Of a DNA stretch of 6,513 nucleotides, positions 1 to 6,217 are shown one piece after another. Positions within the stretch are counted from its first letter, which is position 1. The number at the start of each line of letters is the position of its first letter. The DNA lies in the NCBI GenBank assembly GCA_024402835.1, contig JAKSSZ010000034.1, positions 1-6,513 of the forward strand. The letters are read 5' to 3'. The notes under the pieces were generated by a model. That model saw only the letters and a program-made list of their open reading frames with translations, made no database searches and was not told where the DNA came from. This DNA comes from Alphaproteobacteria bacterium (GTDB lineage: Bacteria; Pseudomonadota; Alphaproteobacteria; Rs-D84). The position numbers and the translations under genes are program-made.

Positions 1-1400
1 CTATTTCTACCGGTATTCACAAGGCGCTTCTTGCTAATATATTATTAAAAGATGACAAGAACATAGATGCTTTCTCGGTTCAGGGGGATATTCCAAATAT
101 ACAATCATTTTTAAAATGGTTGGATATAGATGGTATGTTTTTACCAAAAATGAATATAGATATTTCTGGGGCATTACAGAATAATAAAATTGTATTACAA
201 AAATCCACTGTCAAAATGGATAAAACATTATTAAGTTTGTCTGGTTATTATGATTACACATCTAAAACCAAAAAGATAAAATTGGATTGTTCTGTAAAAA
301 ATATAAATATATATAAACAGTTTCCACAATTATTTGGAGCAGGGCAACCATGGGTTCATCCCGACAGGGAATTAAATGCTTTTCATGATATGGATTTATA
401 TGGAAAATATTTATATAACACAAACGCAGATATTCATATAAAACTTGATGATTTTATTGTGTATCGTTCTTTGAATTTACGGAACATAGATTTAACTGCA
501 AAATTAAAAAATAATAAATTGCGTTTGGATGCAGATGTAAATATGGTTGATGGTAATGTAAAAGTAATATCTTTTGCAGATATAGATAAAGACGGTAAAT
601 ACACAATAGAAGCTGGTGCTATTGGTGAAAATATAGTTATCGGTCAAATCCTCAAAGAAATAAATATAAACACAATAATATCCCAATTACCTGTAAATGT
701 TGATTTATATGTTCGTGCATCTGGTAAAAATATGTCAGAAATAATGAGTACCATAACGGGACCTGTTCGTGTTTATTCTACTGATATCGGTTATGCTAAT
801 TCTCAATTGGTTGAATATATGTACGGTACAGATTTTTTAACCAGTTTGCATAATACCGTAAGTGATTTATTTCGTAAAACAGATACCGAAGAAACGATAC
901 CTATAAAATGCACAGTTGCAAATATAAAATTGCGTAACGGTGCATTGGAAACAAAAAATGGTGTTGCTGTTGAAACAGGCGCAATAAATGTCCGACTTGT
1001 TGGAAATCTAAATCTTGGTAAAGAAACCATAGATTTATCTTTGGCGACTGTTCCTGTGACGGGTTTAAAATTGTCTTTGACTGGTAATTTAGTAAACACA
1101 TTACAAATAGTTGGTAATTTAGCTGAACCTGATTTTAAAATAAGTGGTGCTGCTGTTGCTGGCAAAGTTGCATCAGCAACCGGACTTGGTATTTTACTGG
1201 CACCTGTTACTGGTGGTCTAAGTATTGCTGGTGGACTTATTGCGGGACTTGTTGCTGGTGATTTTCTCGAAGGGTGGCTTGCAGATGATAATCCGTGTAA
1301 TACGGCTATGGAAGAGGGAGCCAGCAAGAAACGTCATGACAAAGAATGGTTAAATACCCCACTAGAAGATTTAACAACAGAAATTTTTAACAGGGAATAG
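1..1400 (+). CDS. AsmA-family envelope protein, C-terminal part (5' end outside window)
   Basis: The reading frame is open from base 3 with no stop before 1398-1400 (TAG), so the gene enters from the left and 465 residues are visible. AsmA-family proteins are long, beta-rich, inner-membrane-anchored proteins of the periplasm, linked in other bacteria to envelope lipid transport and outer-membrane assembly. The AsmA-like C-terminal region lies at about visible residues 230-380. It runs from 'VDLYVRASGK' through 'IPIKCTVANIKLRNGALET' to 'VGNLAEPDFKISG'. The order is typical: a conserved Cys strand, a strand ending in NGA, then a final 'G.L..P.F.IS' strand. A Gly/Ala-rich hydrophobic stretch follows (about 382-420), then 'DNPC', a tail often seen in this family. 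The N-terminal anchor is not in the window. The next gene starts 5 bp after the stop, so the two are probably co-transcribed. Family assignment is good; the exact paralogue and cargo are unknown. Confidence 0.8.
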   Translation, partial: ISTGIHKALLANILLKDDKNIDAFSVQGDIPNIQSFLKWLDIDGMFLPKMNIDISGALQNNKIVLQKSTVKMDKTLLSLSGYYDYTSKTKKIKLDCSVKNINIYKQFPQLFGAGQPWVHPDRELNAFHDMDLYGKYLYNTNADIHIKLDDFIVYRSLNLRNIDLTAKLKNNKLRLDADVNMVDGNVKVISFADIDKDGKYTIEAGAIGENIVIGQILKEININTIISQLPVNVDLYVRASGKNMSEIMSTITGPVRVYSTDIGYANSQLVEYMYGTDFLTSLHNTVSDLFRKTDTEETIPIKCTVANIKLRNGALETKNGVAVETGAINVRLVGNLNLGKETIDLSLATVPVTGLKLSLTGNLVNTLQIVGNLAEPDFKISGAAVAGKVASATGLGILLAPVTGGLSIAGGLIAGLVAGDFLEGWLADDNPCNTAMEEGASKKRHDKEWLNTPLEDLTTEIFNRE

Positions 1401-1405
1401 AACAA

Positions 1406-2182
1406 ATGTTTAGCTTATTAAATGTAATACAGATAATCATAATTGTTACTGTAATATTATTATTTTATCTAAAATTTATACGTAATTCATCTTCAGAAAA
1501 ACTTGTATATGGTCTTTTAGGACTGTCTGGGTTATGGGGGCTTAGTTTTATAATGTATTGGCTTCAATTAAAATTGCTTGGTAATTTTATCCATTGGATA
1601 GCGTTGTTTTTATCATTGTCTTTGGTGGTGGTTTTTCAACCGGAATTACGAAAGTTTTTTGCAATGATAGGTTCTATTAATGGTTGGAAAAATATAATTC
1701 TTGCTATAAAAAATAATAGTAAACATAACGGGTTATCTACAAAAAATATAAGTGAAATTATCAAAGCAATTGAATATATGTCAAATACACACACAGGGGC
1801 ATTAATAGTGTTTGTAAATAATATTACCGAAGAGACGATAATAGAAAGAAAAGGTATACAAATAAACGCGGACATATCTAATGAATTATTATTGACGATA
1901 TTTTTTAATAACACACCATTACACGATGGCGCACTTATAATCAAAAACAATAAAATAGCTTATGCCGGTGCAATTTTACCATTATCAACTAATAAATTAA
2001 ATTGGCGATATGGAACCAGACATCGTGCGGCTCTTGGAATGTCTGAAAATACTAGTGCACTAATAATAGTTATCTCCGAAGAAACTGGTGATATATCCAT
2101 AGCAGAAAATGGCGGTATAAAGAAATATGATAATGTAAATAAATTACAGGCAAAATTGGAAAAATTTTTGTCAACAAAATAA
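1406..2182 (+). CDS. cdaA: Membrane-bound diadenylate cyclase (c-di-AMP synthase, CdaA/DacA type)
   Basis: The 258-aa protein has three N-terminal hydrophobic helices (about residues 4-24, 33-52 and 58-78). The linker 'FQPELRKFF' (77-85) follows, then a DisA_N/DAC catalytic domain (about 95-240). Both hallmark motifs are intact: 'LHDGA' at 172-176, with the metal-binding Asp174, and 'GTRHRAALG' at 203-211, with the ATP-binding RHR. 'GALIV' (131-135) and 'SEETGDISIAENG' (224-236) also match the family. The enzyme condenses two ATP to cyclic di-AMP at the inner face of the membrane. Length and architecture fit CdaA (about 270 aa), not DisA or CdaS. The Shine-Dalgarno AGGGA (1392-1396) lies inside the end of the upstream AsmA-like gene, which suggests translational coupling. 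No cdaR (ybbR) or glmM follows; the next gene is dnaN with its own promoter. c-di-AMP enzymes are uncommon in Proteobacteria. Confidence 0.92.
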   Translation: MFSLLNVIQIIIIVTVILLFYLKFIRNSSSEKLVYGLLGLSGLWGLSFIMYWLQLKLLGNFIHWIALFLSLSLVVVFQPELRKFFAMIGSINGWKNIILAIKNNSKHNGLSTKNISEIIKAIEYMSNTHTGALIVFVNNITEETIIERKGIQINADISNELLLTIFFNNTPLHDGALIIKNNKIAYAGAILPLSTNKLNWRYGTRHRAALGMSENTSALIIVISEETGDISIAENGGIKKYDNVNKLQAKLEKFLSTK

Positions 2183-2205
2183 TACGTAAATATATATTTT
2201 TACCC

Positions 2206-2233
2206 TTGCAACGAATCGGGAATTTTTGATAAA
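2206..2233 (+). promoter_or_regulatory. Putative dnaN promoter
   Basis: A TTGCAA -35 (2206-2211) is separated by 16 bp from a GATAAA -10 (2228-2233) in the 96-bp gap between cdaA and dnaN. A start near 2240 would give a leader of about 40 nt. The match is by eye, and AT-rich DNA makes such hexamers common. No convincing terminator for cdaA is visible in the gap, so read-through into dnaN is possible. Confidence 0.5.
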
Positions 2234-2278
2234 CTCGCAATAGAAAATAATGAAATAAAAAGAAAAGAGGAGTTAACT

Positions 2279-3397
2279 ATGGAATTTTCAGTATTTCGTC
2301 AGGTTTTTGTTCGTGCGTTGGGACACATGCAATCTATTGTTGAAAAACGTGCTGCTTTGCCAATTTTGGTAAATGTAAAGATAGAGGTTGCAGATGATTT
2401 AGTTTTGTCCGCCACAAATGTTGATTTGGAATTGGTAGAACATGTTGCAGCGGATATTACTTTGGCTGGTAAAACAACAGTTCCTGTTCAAGTTTTATAC
2501 GATATTGTTCGTAAATTGCCAGATGATGCTGAAATCAAGTTTAAACAAGAGGGGGATCAATTAATAGTTACCAGTGGTCGTTCTGTCTTTTCTTTACCGA
2601 CATTACCGGTTGATACATTCCCAATAATGGCTGGTGGAAATTTAAGTACAAAGTTCCAAATGACAACAGGTGATTTGGCACATTTAATAAATCAAACAAA
2701 ATTTGCTATACCTGTTGATGATGTTCGTTATCATTTGGGTGGAATATTTTTCCATATATCTGATGATACGGGAACAAAATGTTTAACAACAGTTGCGACC
2801 GATGCACAACGTATGGCTTTATGCCATATTCCAGCTCCCGCTGGCAGTGCTGAAATGCCATCTGTAATCCTTCCCCGTCGTGTTGTTGGTGAATTATCAA
2901 AATTATTAGAAGATGCGACTGTTGATGATGTTATAATTGAATTATCAGAAACCAAGGCGCGCTTTACACTGGGCGAGGCTATATTAACCAGCAAACTTGT
3001 TGATGCACAATATCCAAATTATCGTGTCGTTATACCAAAGGGAAATGATAGAATTGCGATCATAGACAGAAAGCAATTAACAAAATTGGCAGATTTGGCA
3101 TCGGCTCTTCTTGTTGCCAAAGCAGCAAATATACAATTAACATTTTCTATGAATAAATTGGTTATAAATACTTCTGATGCTGATAATGGTCATGGAACCC
3201 AAGAATTAGATATTGAATACAATGGTGATACAGAATTCACTATCAATTTCAATGTTAAGTTCTTACTTGATATTACCAATCAAATAGAAGGTGACAAAAT
3301 GCAAATAGAAATGCAAGATCCGTTATCTCCAACTATTATGAAATCTACTGATAAAGACACAGATTCTTTATTCGTATTGATGCCAATGCGCAGTTAA
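2279..3397 (+). CDS. dnaN: DNA polymerase III beta subunit (sliding clamp)
   Basis: The 372-aa product matches the usual length of the beta clamp (366-375 aa) and reads as its three repeated domains (roughly 1-120, 125-245 and 246-372). Recognisable stretches are 'ALPILVNVKIE' and 'LSATNVDLEL' in domain I, 'RYHLGGIFFH' followed by 'VATDAQRMAL' in domain II, and the terminal 'LFVLMPMRS', equivalent to the conserved MPMR end of the family. The dimeric ring tethers polymerase III to DNA and is a docking platform for repair and initiation-control proteins. The ATG at 2279 is preceded by GAGGAG (2267-2272) at good spacing. The gene does not sit beside dnaA or recF here: cdaA is upstream and efp downstream. 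A hairpin follows the stop. Confidence 0.97.
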   Translation: MEFSVFRQVFVRALGHMQSIVEKRAALPILVNVKIEVADDLVLSATNVDLELVEHVAADITLAGKTTVPVQVLYDIVRKLPDDAEIKFKQEGDQLIVTSGRSVFSLPTLPVDTFPIMAGGNLSTKFQMTTGDLAHLINQTKFAIPVDDVRYHLGGIFFHISDDTGTKCLTTVATDAQRMALCHIPAPAGSAEMPSVILPRRVVGELSKLLEDATVDDVIIELSETKARFTLGEAILTSKLVDAQYPNYRVVIPKGNDRIAIIDRKQLTKLADLASALLVAKAANIQLTFSMNKLVINTSDADNGHGTQELDIEYNGDTEFTINFNVKFLLDITNQIEGDKMQIEMQDPLSPTIMKSTDKDTDSLFVLMPMRS

Positions 3398-3423
3398 TAA
3401 ATAAAAAATTGCTCGTAAAAAAC

Positions 3424-3452
3424 AAAAGTCCCGTTTTTATCGTGACTTTTTT
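3424..3452 (+). terminator. Putative terminator after dnaN
   Basis: AAAAGTC (3424-3430) can pair with GACTTTT (3444-3450) around a 13-nt loop, which may contain a further CG/CG pair, and a T-run follows directly. The stem has few GC pairs, so termination may be partial. The position 27 bp after the dnaN stop and ahead of the efp promoter supports the call. Confidence 0.55.
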
Positions 3453-3462
3453 GTTAAAAATG

Positions 3463-3489
3463 TTGCGTTTATCGTTTTTTTGATATAAT
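3463..3489 (+). promoter_or_regulatory. Putative efp promoter
   Basis: A perfect TATAAT -10 (3484-3489) lies 15 bp after TTGCGT (3463-3468), a slightly short spacer. Transcription would begin near 3496, leaving a leader of about 38 nt that contains the AAAGGGG ribosome binding site (3521-3527) before the ATG at 3534. Confidence 0.6.
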
Positions 3490-3533
3490 CTTTAATCGTT
3501 AAAAGTTTAATAAAAATTACAAAGGGGTATTAA

Positions 3534-4103
3534 ATGGCTTCATATATAGCAAATGATATGCGTGTTGGTTGGGTTATTTCTCATAATGGTAAACGTTATT
3601 CTGTGACTTCTATAACCAAAGTAAAACCTGGTAAAGGTGGTGCTTTTGTTCAGGCTGACTTGCGTGATATAGATTCTGGAAACAAAGGTGGCGATCGTTG
3701 GCGTGCCGAAGATAAAGTTGAAAAATTAATGGTCGAAGATATTGAATGCCAATATTTGTATTCTGACGGCACAGATGCATTTTTTATGAATTTATCTGAC
3801 TATGAACAATTTACAATGTCAAATGATTCTTTGGGTGAACAAATGAAATTCCTTGCACCTGAAATGATGGTTCGAGCTAATTTTGTAGAGGGACACCCCG
3901 TATCAATAACATTACCAAAAACAGTTATCGCTGTTGTCGAAGAAACAGAACCTGCGTTAAAGGGACAAACTGTTACCGGCAGTGGTGGAAAACCTGCAGT
4001 TTTGGATAATGGTGTTCGTGTCCAAGTTCCTGTATTCATAGAACAAGGCGAAAAAATAGTAGTAAACACAGAAACTTTGGAATATGTGGAACGCGCAAAA
4101 TAA
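3534..4103 (+). CDS. efp: Translation elongation factor P
   Basis: The 189-aa protein has the standard EF-P length and three-domain layout (N-terminal KOW-like domain to about 65, then two OB folds). EF-P enters the ribosome between the P and E sites and relieves stalling on consecutive prolines. The loop 'KPGKGGAF' (31-38) places a lysine at position 34, the residue beta-lysylated in E. coli, so an EpmA/EpmB-like route is more plausible than the arginine-rhamnosylation type. No modification gene is in the window. Further family marks are 'LYSDGTDAFFMN', 'PVSITLP', 'LKGQTVTGSGGKPAVLDNG' and the ending 'NTETLEYVERAK'. A strong ribosome binding site sits at 3521-3527, and the gene has its own promoter and terminator, so it is likely monocistronic. 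Confidence 0.97.
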   Translation: MASYIANDMRVGWVISHNGKRYSVTSITKVKPGKGGAFVQADLRDIDSGNKGGDRWRAEDKVEKLMVEDIECQYLYSDGTDAFFMNLSDYEQFTMSNDSLGEQMKFLAPEMMVRANFVEGHPVSITLPKTVIAVVEETEPALKGQTVTGSGGKPAVLDNGVRVQVPVFIEQGEKIVVNTETLEYVERAK

Positions 4104-4125
4104 TGATTGTAAATCAAAATAATAG

Positions 4126-4153
4126 AAAAGACCGATTTTTTTCGGTCTTTTTT
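4126..4153. terminator. Bidirectional intrinsic terminator between efp and fba
   Basis: A ten-base stem, AAAAGACCGA (4126-4135) paired with TCGGTCTTTT (4142-4151), encloses a T6 loop and runs into further T's on the plus strand. The A-rich left arm gives a short T-run on the minus strand. It therefore serves convergent efp and fba. Its right arm abuts the fba stop codon (complement of 4152-4154). Confidence 0.85.
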
Positions 4154-5087
4154 AATTTCCAGATTTCATAATTGTTCTTATTTCATTTACACAATTTGCT
4201 GTAATGCTTTCTTTTGCTATTTGTAAAAAATCTCGGGGGTCAAATGATTTTTTGTTTTTATATAATTGTTCACGAACGGCGGATGTAAATGCTAATCTAG
4301 AATCGCTATCAACATTTATTTTTGTAATATGCCCCATTATTGCTTTGCGTAATTGATTTGTTGGAATACCTTTGGCGTGTTGTATATTTCCACCAAATTT
4401 ATTTATTTTTGATACAAATTGATTTGGGATACTGGATGCCCCATGTAATACCAATGGGGTATGCGGTATATTTTGTGCAATTTTCTGTAATATATCAAAT
4501 CTTAATTTCGCTGAATCTGTTTGTCTTTTATATGCGCCATGTGCTGTACCTATGGCTATGGCTAATGAATCTGTTTTAGTTTCTTTTACAAAATCTTTCA
4601 CAATATCTGGATTTGTATAGCTGCTGTAATCTGATTTTGTGTTTTTGTCTTCTATACCGTGTAAAACTCCTAATTCTGTTTCTACGGATACGTCAAATTT
4701 ATGTGCATATTGTGTAACTTTTTTTGATAATTCAATGTTTTTTTCTAATGGTAAAGCGCTCCCATCAAACATGACTGATGAAAAACCCATATCTATTGCG
4801 TGTTTGCAAATTTCAACACTGTGACCATGATCCAGATGTAATGCTATTTTGCCAATTTTATATTGTGCACCACTTATCATACCTATTAATATGTCATCAG
4901 TCATATATTTTAACGCTGATTCTGATACCGCTAAAATTATTGGGCTGTTTGTTATTCTGCTGGCTTCCAATATCGCTTGTAATGTTTCCATATTATAAAA
5001 ATTAAAAGCGGGGACGGCATATCCTTTCTTTAATGCTGTTGATAACATATTATTTGTATTTACTAAACCCAATTCTGAATAATGCAT
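4152..5087 (-). CDS. fba: Class II fructose-bisphosphate aldolase
   Basis: This 311-aa zinc-dependent aldolase interconverts fructose-1,6-bisphosphate with dihydroxyacetone phosphate and glyceraldehyde-3-phosphate in the cytoplasm. The motifs are complete: 'VPAFNF' near the start, 'LHLDHGHS' with catalytic Asp86 and zinc ligand His87, 'FDGSALPLEKNI' (108-118), 'VETELG' (135-140), 'IGTAHGAYK' with zinc ligand His183, and 'LVLHGASSIP' with zinc ligand His215. 'KINVDSDSRLAF' (257-268) contributes phosphate binding. The HGASS form and the length resemble the ~305-310-aa class IIB group, not the ~360-aa E. coli FbaA. A relative acting on a related ketose bisphosphate such as tagatose-1,6-bisphosphate cannot be excluded. 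A strong GGAGAGG ribosome binding site (complement of 5092-5098) precedes the ATG. The gene stands alone, divergent from the lipoprotein gene. Confidence 0.9.
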   Translation of the reverse strand: MHYSELGLVNTNNMLSTALKKGYAVPAFNFYNMETLQAILEASRITNSPIILAVSESALKYMTDDILIGMISGAQYKIGKIALHLDHGHSVEICKHAIDMGFSSVMFDGSALPLEKNIELSKKVTQYAHKFDVSVETELGVLHGIEDKNTKSDYSSYTNPDIVKDFVKETKTDSLAIAIGTAHGAYKRQTDSAKLRFDILQKIAQNIPHTPLVLHGASSIPNQFVSKINKFGGNIQHAKGIPTNQLRKAIMGHITKINVDSDSRLAFTSAVREQLYKNKKSFDPRDFLQIAKESITANCVNEIRTIMKSGN

Positions 5088-5111
5088 ATAACCTCTCCAA
5101 TTTTATTTTAT

Positions 5112-5120
5112 ATTATACCA
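5112..5120 (-). promoter_or_regulatory. Extended -10 promoter of fba (minus strand)
   Basis: On the minus strand 5120-5112 reads TGGTATAAT within the 95-bp divergent gap. This is a perfect TATAAT (5117-5112) with the TGn extension. No good -35 is seen at the right distance, which suits an extended -10 promoter. The start would be near 5105, about 18 nt ahead of the aldolase ATG. Confidence 0.6.
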
Positions 5121-5145
5121 CAAAATTTTAAATTTGATTATGATT

Positions 5146-5173
5146 TTGAGAATAAAGATTTTTATGATACAAT
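5146..5173 (+). promoter_or_regulatory. Putative promoter of the lipoprotein gene, suggesting a leaderless mRNA
   Basis: TTGAGA (5146-5151), a 16-bp spacer and TACAAT (5168-5173) form a good promoter. The initiation point expected 6-8 bp downstream (5179-5181) is only 2-4 bases before the ATG at 5183, and no Shine-Dalgarno sequence precedes that ATG. Confidence 0.5.
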
Positions 5174-5182
5174 AATGTCATT

Positions 5183-5503
5183 ATGAGGAAAGTTTTAAGT
5201 ATTTTTTGTATTTTATTATTAGCCGGCTGTTATGAAACGGTATCTTATAAATCGTATGATTTTTATAAGTCCGATGTCAAATATCATCAGGCTGGCCCAG
5301 ATTGTATTTATTATTTTAATGAATCTGGACGTAATATAAAAAATGCTTTTGGTCGTGATATAAAAAGAATTGTTTACAAAGATATGCAATGTGTTGAATT
5401 GTATGAAAAACATAATAAACATACATTTAATAAAAAACACCATAAACACAATTCTGGGAATAAAATGAAATTAAAACGCAGATGGATAATAAGGAATTAT
5501 TAA
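5183..5503 (+). CDS. Small lipoprotein with basic, histidine-rich tail, unknown function
   Basis: The 106-aa product begins with a classic lipoprotein signal: 'MRK', a hydrophobic run, then the lipobox 'LLAGC' with Cys16 as the lipidated residue. Tyr17 follows, so there is no Asp+2 retention signal and outer-membrane sorting is plausible. The mature part is Tyr-rich and has two further cysteines (Cys41, Cys70) that could form a disulfide. The tail (about 76-106) is strongly basic, with five histidines among lysines (for example 'KKHHKH') and an ending rich in Arg. No known family is recognised. The start at 5183 is fixed by the signal peptide, although no ribosome binding site precedes it. 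The gene lies 62 bp upstream of a VirB2-like pilin gene, so a role as a type IV secretion lipoprotein is conceivable but rests only on position. Confidence 0.75.
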   Translation: MRKVLSIFCILLLAGCYETVSYKSYDFYKSDVKYHQAGPDCIYYFNESGRNIKNAFGRDIKRIVYKDMQCVELYEKHNKHTFNKKHHKHNSGNKMKLKRRWIIRNY

Positions 5504-5511
5504 AATAATAC

Positions 5512-5540
5512 TTTTTTATCTGTTAAATTTATGATAAAAT
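5512..5540 (+). promoter_or_regulatory. Possible promoter of the VirB2-like gene
   Basis: TAAAAT (5535-5540) lies in the 62-bp gap, 17 bp after a T-run (5512-5517) that is only a poor -35. The gene may use this promoter, be co-transcribed with the lipoprotein gene, or both. A clear AAGGAG ribosome binding site (5555-5560) follows. Confidence 0.35.
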
Positions 5541-5565
5541 ATACAGTAAATCAAAAGGAGAAAAT

Positions 5566-5922
5566 ATGAAAAAACTAAATAATAAAATAACTTTCGCATT
5601 AATTTGTTTAATGACATCTGTTCCTGCATTTGCTGATGTTACTGTTGGTTCTGGTGTCTGTGAATTGATAACAAATTTACAGGGTATATTTAAAATTTTA
5701 AGAACTTTGGCTTTTGTTGGTGCGGCTTTCTATATTGCAAACTGGGCTTGGGGATATATTTCAAAACCTGGTGATTTAAAGATAGAGGATGTAAAAGACA
5801 AAGGTATCGGTTTGATGGTTGGTTTTATATTGTTGTTTATTATTGGTGCAATATTGTCTTTCGTCTTAAGCGCTTCCGGTCAACATACTCTTGGTTGCGA
5901 TATAACACAGGGCTGGGATTAA
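5566..5922 (+). CDS. VirB2/TrbC-like pilin, small two-helix exported protein
   Basis: The 118-aa protein has a Sec signal peptide ending 'PAFA' with cleavage before Asp24, and two hydrophobic segments (about 44-64 and 81-103) joined by a short charged loop, 'KPGDLKIEDVKDKG'. Signal peptide, short N-terminal stretch and two helices with a hydrophilic hairpin loop form the architecture of VirB2/TrbC pilins of type IV secretion or conjugation systems. In the VirB2 topology both mature ends face the periplasm. The two mature-chain cysteines, Cys32 and Cys111, would then be on the same side and could form a disulfide. The start is supported by AAGGAG at 5555-5560. No other vir or trb gene is visible, so this may be a scattered copy, as occurs in some Rickettsiales-type systems. 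The family call rests on architecture more than on sequence motifs; another small two-helix membrane protein remains possible. Confidence 0.6.
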   Translation: MKKLNNKITFALICLMTSVPAFADVTVGSGVCELITNLQGIFKILRTLAFVGAAFYIANWAWGYISKPGDLKIEDVKDKGIGLMVGFILLFIIGAILSFVLSASGQHTLGCDITQGWD

Positions 5923-5948
5923 AATAACGAAACAAAAACTTATTTATA

Positions 5949-5976
5949 AAAAAGCCATCGGTTTGATGGTTTTTTT
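5949..5976. terminator. Bidirectional intrinsic terminator between pilin and RHH genes
   Basis: AAAAAGCCATC (5949-5959) pairs with GATGGTTTTTT (5965-5975), with one G-T wobble, around the loop GGTTT. T-runs are present on both strands. The hairpin base overlaps the TAA of the minus-strand RHH gene (complement of 5975-5977). Confidence 0.8.
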
Positions 5977-6217
5977 ATTGTTCTTCTTTTTTAGGTTGTT
6001 CGTCCGGATTTATCAAAGCAAATAATACAGACGATATTAAAGATTGATAGGGGATATGTTGGGTATCAGATATCTCTTTTACTTTATCTATTATTTGGTG
6101 TGGAATGCGCATATTGACAATACAGTCAGATTTATGAAAAGCGCGATATGCCGCATAATCTTTTAATACAGATTCCAAGTTCATTGTGAACAATTGTTGC
6201 ATTATAACATTAGTCAT
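5975..6217 (-). CDS. Arc/CopG-like ribbon-helix-helix DNA-binding protein (antitoxin-like)
   Basis: The 80-aa protein is assigned the ATG at 6217 because AGGAG lies 5 nt upstream (complement of 6224-6228). An in-frame ATG at 6247 would add ten residues but lies upstream of the likely transcription start. Residues 31-70 fit the RHH fold: a beta strand 'CIVNMRIP' (32-39), helix A (about 41-52), a turn at 'HIP' and helix B starting 'YQSLISSVLF'. The strand resembles that of phage P22 Arc ('FNLRWP'): Asn35 and Arg37 sit where Arc uses Asn11 and Arg13 to read DNA bases. The 'IPYQSLI' stretch is common in CopG/BrnA-type antitoxins. The C-terminus is charged ('PDEQPKKEEQ'). No toxin partner is adjacent: the downstream neighbour is the convergent pilin and the upstream one is tolB. 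Its promoter lies inside a 12-bp repeat array, so autoregulation is strongly suggested. Confidence 0.78.
   Translation of the reverse strand: MTNVIMQQLFTMNLESVLKDYAAYRAFHKSDCIVNMRIPHQIIDKVKEISDTQHIPYQSLISSVLFALINPDEQPKKEEQ

Noticed and set aside
120..122. TTG at 120 as the start of the AsmA-like gene
   Set aside because: The frame is open back to base 3 with AsmA-like sequence and no start signal near 120, so the gene continues beyond the window edge.
803..1327. Minus-strand frame of 174 codons inside the AsmA-like gene
   Set aside because: Antisense shadow of a well-supported coding region; Pro/Ser/Thr-rich with no recognisable domain or ribosome binding site.
2185..2204. AT-only hairpin after cdaA as a terminator
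   Set aside because: The possible stem is almost all A-T pairs, without a GC core or a proper T-tract, so it cannot be supported.
4340..4579. Plus-strand frame inside the aldolase gene
   Set aside because: Antisense to a conserved enzyme with complete motifs; the translation is a low-complexity hydrophobic string.
5219..5449. Minus-strand frame opposite the lipoprotein gene
   Set aside because: Phe/Ile-rich translation typical of antisense AT-rich DNA, while the plus strand has a clear lipoprotein signal.
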